Origin: Podochytrium sp. JEL0797
Lineage: Eukaryota; Chytridiomycota; Chytridiomycetes; Chytridiales; Chytriomycetaceae
Direction of reading: 5' to 3'
DNA length: 45,195 bases
Assembly: GCA_027596195.1 (NCBI GenBank)
Contig: JADGJG010000098.1
Coordinates: 1 to 45,195, forward strand
The notes beneath the pieces were generated by a model. That model saw only the letters and a list, made by a program, of their open reading frames with translations. It ran no database searches and was not told the DNA's origin. A program made the position numbers and the translations under genes. The first letter of the stretch is position 1. Each line of letters begins with the position of its first letter. This document shows, piece by piece, positions 42,695 to 45,195 of the stretch.

Positions 42695-45013
42695 CTAAAA
42701 GTCATCATCGTCCGATGAATCCGACACCTCCTCATCTGACCACCTCAACATATTCTCCTGCTTCGTTTCCTCCTCCTCATCCTCATCCAGCTCATAATCA
42801 TGCACAAATAGTCCCCCAAACTGACTCTCACTCGCAACCCTCACGGGATCCGGTCGCATTGTGTTATACCCCGCCATCTGACTGTGCGCCAAAAGCGGCA
42901 TCACAATCGTCAAAGCACGATGCTCCTCCTCCCCTTCATCCACATCCACCTCCCCAAAACACCCTCCCACCCCACTAAAACAAGCCCCAACAACCGCACT
43001 CACCCACCCCAAAACCCCACCCTTCCCACCCTCACCCCCACTCTCCCTCCCTCCCCTGTTCCTCGACCCATGCCTCCGCAACAACCTCTGCGCCTCCAAC
43101 TCCACCAAAACCCCCCTCGGATCCGAATCCCTCAACCACTCTTCCCCTTCCCCCTCCTCCAACTCACCATACCGCGCCCGCCGTTCCGCCCGTCGTTTCT
43201 GTTTCTGCCAGTGTCGAAACTTGTCGCCGGATGTGAGTCCATCGAGGGGTGCCGCGGTGGTGTCGTTGTTGTTGGGGAATAAAGGGGATGTGGATTTGAT
43301 TTCGACGTGTTCCTTCCATTGCACGTGGCGGCCGTTTTTTCGGCGAGGACGCGTTGGGGATCGGGAAGGACCACTTTTCGATGAGGGAGGGAGTGGGATC
43401 GTGGATGGGTGTTGTTGGAACAGGATGCTGGAAGTCGGGAGGGACGTGGAGAGGAGGTGGGTGGTGGAGTCGATGGGGAGGTTGTCGTCGGATTTGTCGA
43501 GGCCCATGACGAGCATGCGTTTGAATCGTTTTGGGGGAGATGCGGCGACAATGACTGTGGCTGAGGTGGTGGGGGAAGGGACGCTGGGAACGGTCACGTC
43601 CTTGGCCGAATCCACAACCGCTTCCGTCGTGTCCCGAGCCACAGAAACAGGCGTCACAGAACCCGAGTCAATGGAACCTCCCGACGAAGACCGCCGTATC
43701 TGCGAACTCAATCCCGAGACTTTACCCGTCGTTGTGACCGTGCCAGACCCACCGCCAATCTCCATCGCACATTCACCACGCTTCAGCTTCTCCAAAACGG
43801 ACCGATACGCTTCCGTGTTGCCTGGCTTGTACGCGGGGACAGGTTGGCCTTCGAGTTTCAAGTGCGCCGTTTGCTTGGTGTACATGCGTAAGCGGTGGAG
43901 TTCCGCGTGTTCGAGTTTGACGAAAATTTCCTGCGCTGTGGATGAGAGTGTACGGTCCATGGGGCACACGCTGCCGTGGAAGGTGTTGCTGAAGTTGATG
44001 AAGGAGGACGGGACTTGGGGTGGTTCGCCGTGAGTGTCACCTCCGCCCCTTCAAAATCACAATGTCAGTTCCATTGTCTGAATACGCGAGGGTGGGGAAG
44101 AGCAATCTCACCACAATTCAGGACGTGTGGGGCTGCAGGACATGGAAGCGGCTTTCAACAGGGCGCATCGTGGCGCATCGGCGAGGTTTCTTCGTACAAT
44201 GTGATGTTGCGGGGATTGACAGGGTATAAGAGTGGTGGTGGTGGTGGAAGCGTGGTTGAAACAGGCGCGCGTGGCCCAGGAACCGGACGTAAAGTCTCTT
44301 TGGATCACATTGGAATCACGTTGGATGGAAGTGTGATTGTGAGGCGGGGGAGATCGTTTCGAAGGAATCACAGCATGGAGCACCGAGGAAGGCGGGGTCG
44401 TGTCGTCGTCATCATCATCCTCAACTTCTTCGACTTGCTTCGCGACTTTGATGCGACGCGTTTTGAGGAACGATTCGTTTTCTTTGTGGGAACCAACACG
44501 CAGACAAATTTCGTCGTCGGAATCTTTGTCGGAATCTTCGCCGGAATCAGCCGTGATGGAAGAGGATGGCTGGGACACGTTGGTGGACTCGTTCGCGACG
44601 AGAAGCGGGGGAGTGCGGTGGTGTTCTTCCTGCTCGTGGTCGTGGGTGTCCTCATCCTCCTCATCCTCCTCACCCTCTCCTTCTTCCTGGTTTCCTGCCA
44701 CGCCCACGGCGCTGATCACACCGAGTAGCCACTGGTCCGAGTGCGACTCAGGGGGCAAAGTGTCGACAGATGAGGCCAGGTGCGACGACTGGTACTTGGT
44801 CTGGTCTCTATTTAGTACTGGCCTCGTCTCGTCCAGGGCGAGACTCGGCGGGGTGTAGAAACGGTACTCGGCGTCGTTTGACAGCCGCGAGTGTCCCGGA
44901 AGTGGCTGGCCCAGGGGCCGTGGCAGCGACAGTGGCGAGCAGTGGTCGTGGCCGCCAACGACGTAGAACGACTCGCTGCTGAACGACGAGGCCATCTCGT
45001 GGTACTTGGGCAT
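42695..45013 (-). CDS. Protein of unknown function, 751 aa, 2 exons
   Basis: Exons on the minus strand: 44112-45013 and 42695-44048; sum 2256 nt. The N-terminal 300 residues are disordered with acidic runs (EEGEGEEDEEDEDTHDHEQE). A compact, probably folded segment spans the splice site and continues to about residue 400: PPQVPSSFINFSNTFHGS, CPMDRTLSSTAQEIFVKLEH, ELHRLRMYTKQTAHLKLEG. A basic, Ser/Pro-rich part and a final acidic tail (DYELDEDEEEETKQ, SDSSDDDDF) follow. I do not recognise the family. The acceptor (TTTTGAAG) is unusual but is the one that keeps the folded segment in frame. The ATG at 45013 is the first in frame; an in-frame stop lies at 45191-45193. Confidence 0.65.
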
Positions 45014-45195
45014 GGTTGTATGGGTGCCGTTGTGTTTAGAAATTGTTGGTGGTTTGAAATTTTTTCGAGTCTTCGGAGCTTTTCCGACCGCAGCCACAGG
45101 GCCCCGCCCTTGCAGTTTTTGGAACCGACAAATGTCGGTGTCGCCGAAATTGGGAATCGAAAAGTGGTCATAACTCCACGGCACCGCAAGTCACC
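45014..45195. other. Upstream flank of the 42695-45013 gene
   Basis: The minus-strand frame stays open to about 45190 without an ATG, so this is probably leader or an upstream exon remnant. No other gene is visible before the window ends. Confidence 0.45.

Noticed and set aside
43221..44033. Plus-strand open frame of 270 aa
   Set aside because: Antisense of the 42695-45013 gene, with no recognisable domain.

Overview
This window is nuclear DNA of a eukaryote, most likely an early-diverging zoosporic (chytrid-like) fungus. Genes are interrupted by many short introns (mostly 44-80 nt, GT-AG with a TTAAC/CTAAC-like branch region). The gene set mixes fungal hallmarks (YCK-type casein kinase 1, a Ran1/Sks1-type kinase, a CAF16-like ABC ATPase, F-box/ankyrin proteins) with genes rarely seen in yeasts and moulds (a giant CCDC162-like protein probably linked to cilia, and a CABLES-type cyclin-box protein). 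No bacterial operons, phage, transposon or CRISPR were seen. All exon coordinates were worked out by hand from splice motifs and frame continuity; the sum of exons is a multiple of three in every multi-exon model given.

Layout. 1-900: poly-C tract and an atypical short-chain dehydrogenase/reductase lacking the catalytic Tyr/Lys (minus). 1415-6314: two casein kinase 1 genes in tandem (minus), with a decayed third CK1 fragment between them. 6443-7586: a large inverted repeat carrying two identical tRNA-Gly(CCC) genes in opposite orientation. 7708-10584: an F-box/ankyrin gene and a Ser/Thr kinase (minus). 10913-31198: six head-to-tail plus-strand genes with gaps as short as 45 nt: F-box/LRR protein, multi-pass membrane protein, a 1454-aa RATS-repeat protein, a 30-exon 2506-aa CCDC162-like protein, a WKF-domain (C7orf50-like) protein and an 860-aa transcription-regulator-like protein. 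31351-33099: a tandem duplication holding two small, predicted N-myristoylated proteins of an unrecognised family, each preceded by a GTCGAC palindrome. 33743-40567: a Ran1-type kinase and a CABLES homologue (minus). 41278-42452: CAF16-like ATPase (plus). 42695-45013: a two-exon protein of unknown function (minus).

How the genes may work together. Signalling dominates: four protein kinase genes plus a CDK-linked CABLES protein. The RATS-repeat protein is rich in RxRxTS sites that suit basophilic kinases and sits 45 nt upstream of the CCDC162-like gene, so a shared flagellar/zoospore role is a reasonable inference but not shown. The tandem myristoyl pair is the best candidate for an undescribed lineage-specific family.
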